NCBI RefSeq assembly: GCF_005405265.1
Contig: NZ_BJDS01000018.1
Coordinates: 1-64,000, forward strand
Direction of reading: 5' to 3'
Length of the DNA: 64,000 nt
DNA from: Enterococcus songbeiensis
Lineage (GTDB): Bacteria; Bacillota; Bacilli; Lactobacillales; Enterococcaceae
In this document: in pieces, positions 63,820 to 64,000 of the stretch
How positions within the stretch are numbered: the stretch's first letter is position 1
Layout: each line of letters begins with the position of its first letter
Notes under the pieces: model-generated
What the model saw: the letters and a program-made list of their open reading frames with translations, nothing else
Database searches by the model: none
Told to the model about the DNA's origin: nothing
Made by a program: the position numbers and the translations under genes

Positions 63820-64000
63820 TGTACTGACTTTATTTCCACGAATGTTTGAAGGGCCGATGGGAGAATCTATCATCGGAAAGGCTCGAGACAAAAATTTATT
63901 AGAGATCAATATTGAAAATTTCCGTGAGTATTCCGATAACAAACACCGAACGGTTGATGACTATCCTTATGGTGGCGGCGCAGGAATGCTGCTGAAGGTT
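63809..64000 (+). CDS. trmD: tRNA (guanine-37-N1)-methyltransferase TrmD, 5' part
   Basis: The first 64 codons only; the gene runs off the window. TrmD methylates G37 of tRNAs reading CNN codons and prevents frameshifting. Residues [11 protein letters not shown] at the start and [18 protein letters not shown] at the cut end are diagnostic. ATG 63809 overlaps the rimM stop, so translation is coupled. Confidence 0.95.
   Translation, partial: MRIDVLTLFPRMFEGPMGESIIGKARDKNLLEINIENFREYSDNKHRTVDDYPYGGGAGMLLKV

Overview
The window is low-GC Firmicutes chromosome, most likely from an Enterococcus or a close relative in the Enterococcaceae. The evidence is the gene set: walRK-yycHI-walJ, a TTG-started ireB followed by ruvX and a DUF1292 gene, pta next to tsaE, split coaB and coaC with a PanT-type ECF component, an ABC-F gene next to rex, and DUF1827 and DUF6176 proteins. 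Species cannot be fixed by reading. There is no prophage, insertion sequence, plasmid replicon or CRISPR array. The right end cuts trmD. The left end shows no nrdF after nrdE.

Layout. 1-2,960: a 103-bp tandem repeat, then nrdE and nrdH on the minus strand behind a promoter with two NrdR-like boxes. 3,060-5,950: Fur-controlled iron uptake (tandem-domain feoA, feoB and a small Cys-rich peptide). 5,950-7,450: degV and a DUF1836 regulator behind a perfect palindrome. 7,500-9,750: two near-identical candidate small RNA genes flanking a pyrophosphatase-like gene, a MazG-like gene, an unknown gene and tRNA-Lys(CTT). 9,760-15,500: the WalRK cell-wall operon. 15,500-19,060: an NAD(P)-binding protein, a CPBP protease and CIRCE-controlled groESL. 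19,060-24,820: small unknown proteins, a LacI-type and a TipA-like MerR regulator, and the NAD salvage pair pncB-nadE. 24,900-33,500: an LTA-synthase-like sulfatase, a membrane MutS-like ATPase with a LysR regulator, an isolated nrdI, an amino-acid antiporter, a GNAT enzyme, a LURP-one protein and a HAD phosphatase. 33,600-43,000: ung, pta, tsaE, exonucleases, murB and the acuI-like-coaB-coaC-panT operon. 43,100-47,700: a cupin regulator with potABCD for spermidine/putrescine uptake. 47,800-57,800: a YbaK protein, ald, a C39-like protein, ABC-F, rex, a thioredoxin-like protein, a permease pair and asnB. 57,800-64,000: argJ-argD, ireB-ruvX-DUF1292, a GNAT enzyme, a lipoprotein, rimM and the start of trmD.

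How it fits together. Most of the window is core metabolism and envelope homeostasis. Several transcription units carry readable control sites: NrdR, Fur, HrcA/CIRCE, a MerR-type 19-bp spacer, a LacI-type palindrome inside a promoter, and long perfect palindromes before the DUF1836-degV and cupin-potABCD units. The most distinctive feature is the pair of small RNA genes. They share a 36-nt pyrimidine-rich core and end in intrinsic terminators. Each is driven by a TTAAG-type direct repeat set 10 nt before a -10 box, the architecture of CiaR-dependent csRNAs in streptococci. A second distinctive feature is a short intergenic repeat present as a tandem array at the left end and as single diverged copies near 20.9 kb and 53.9 kb.
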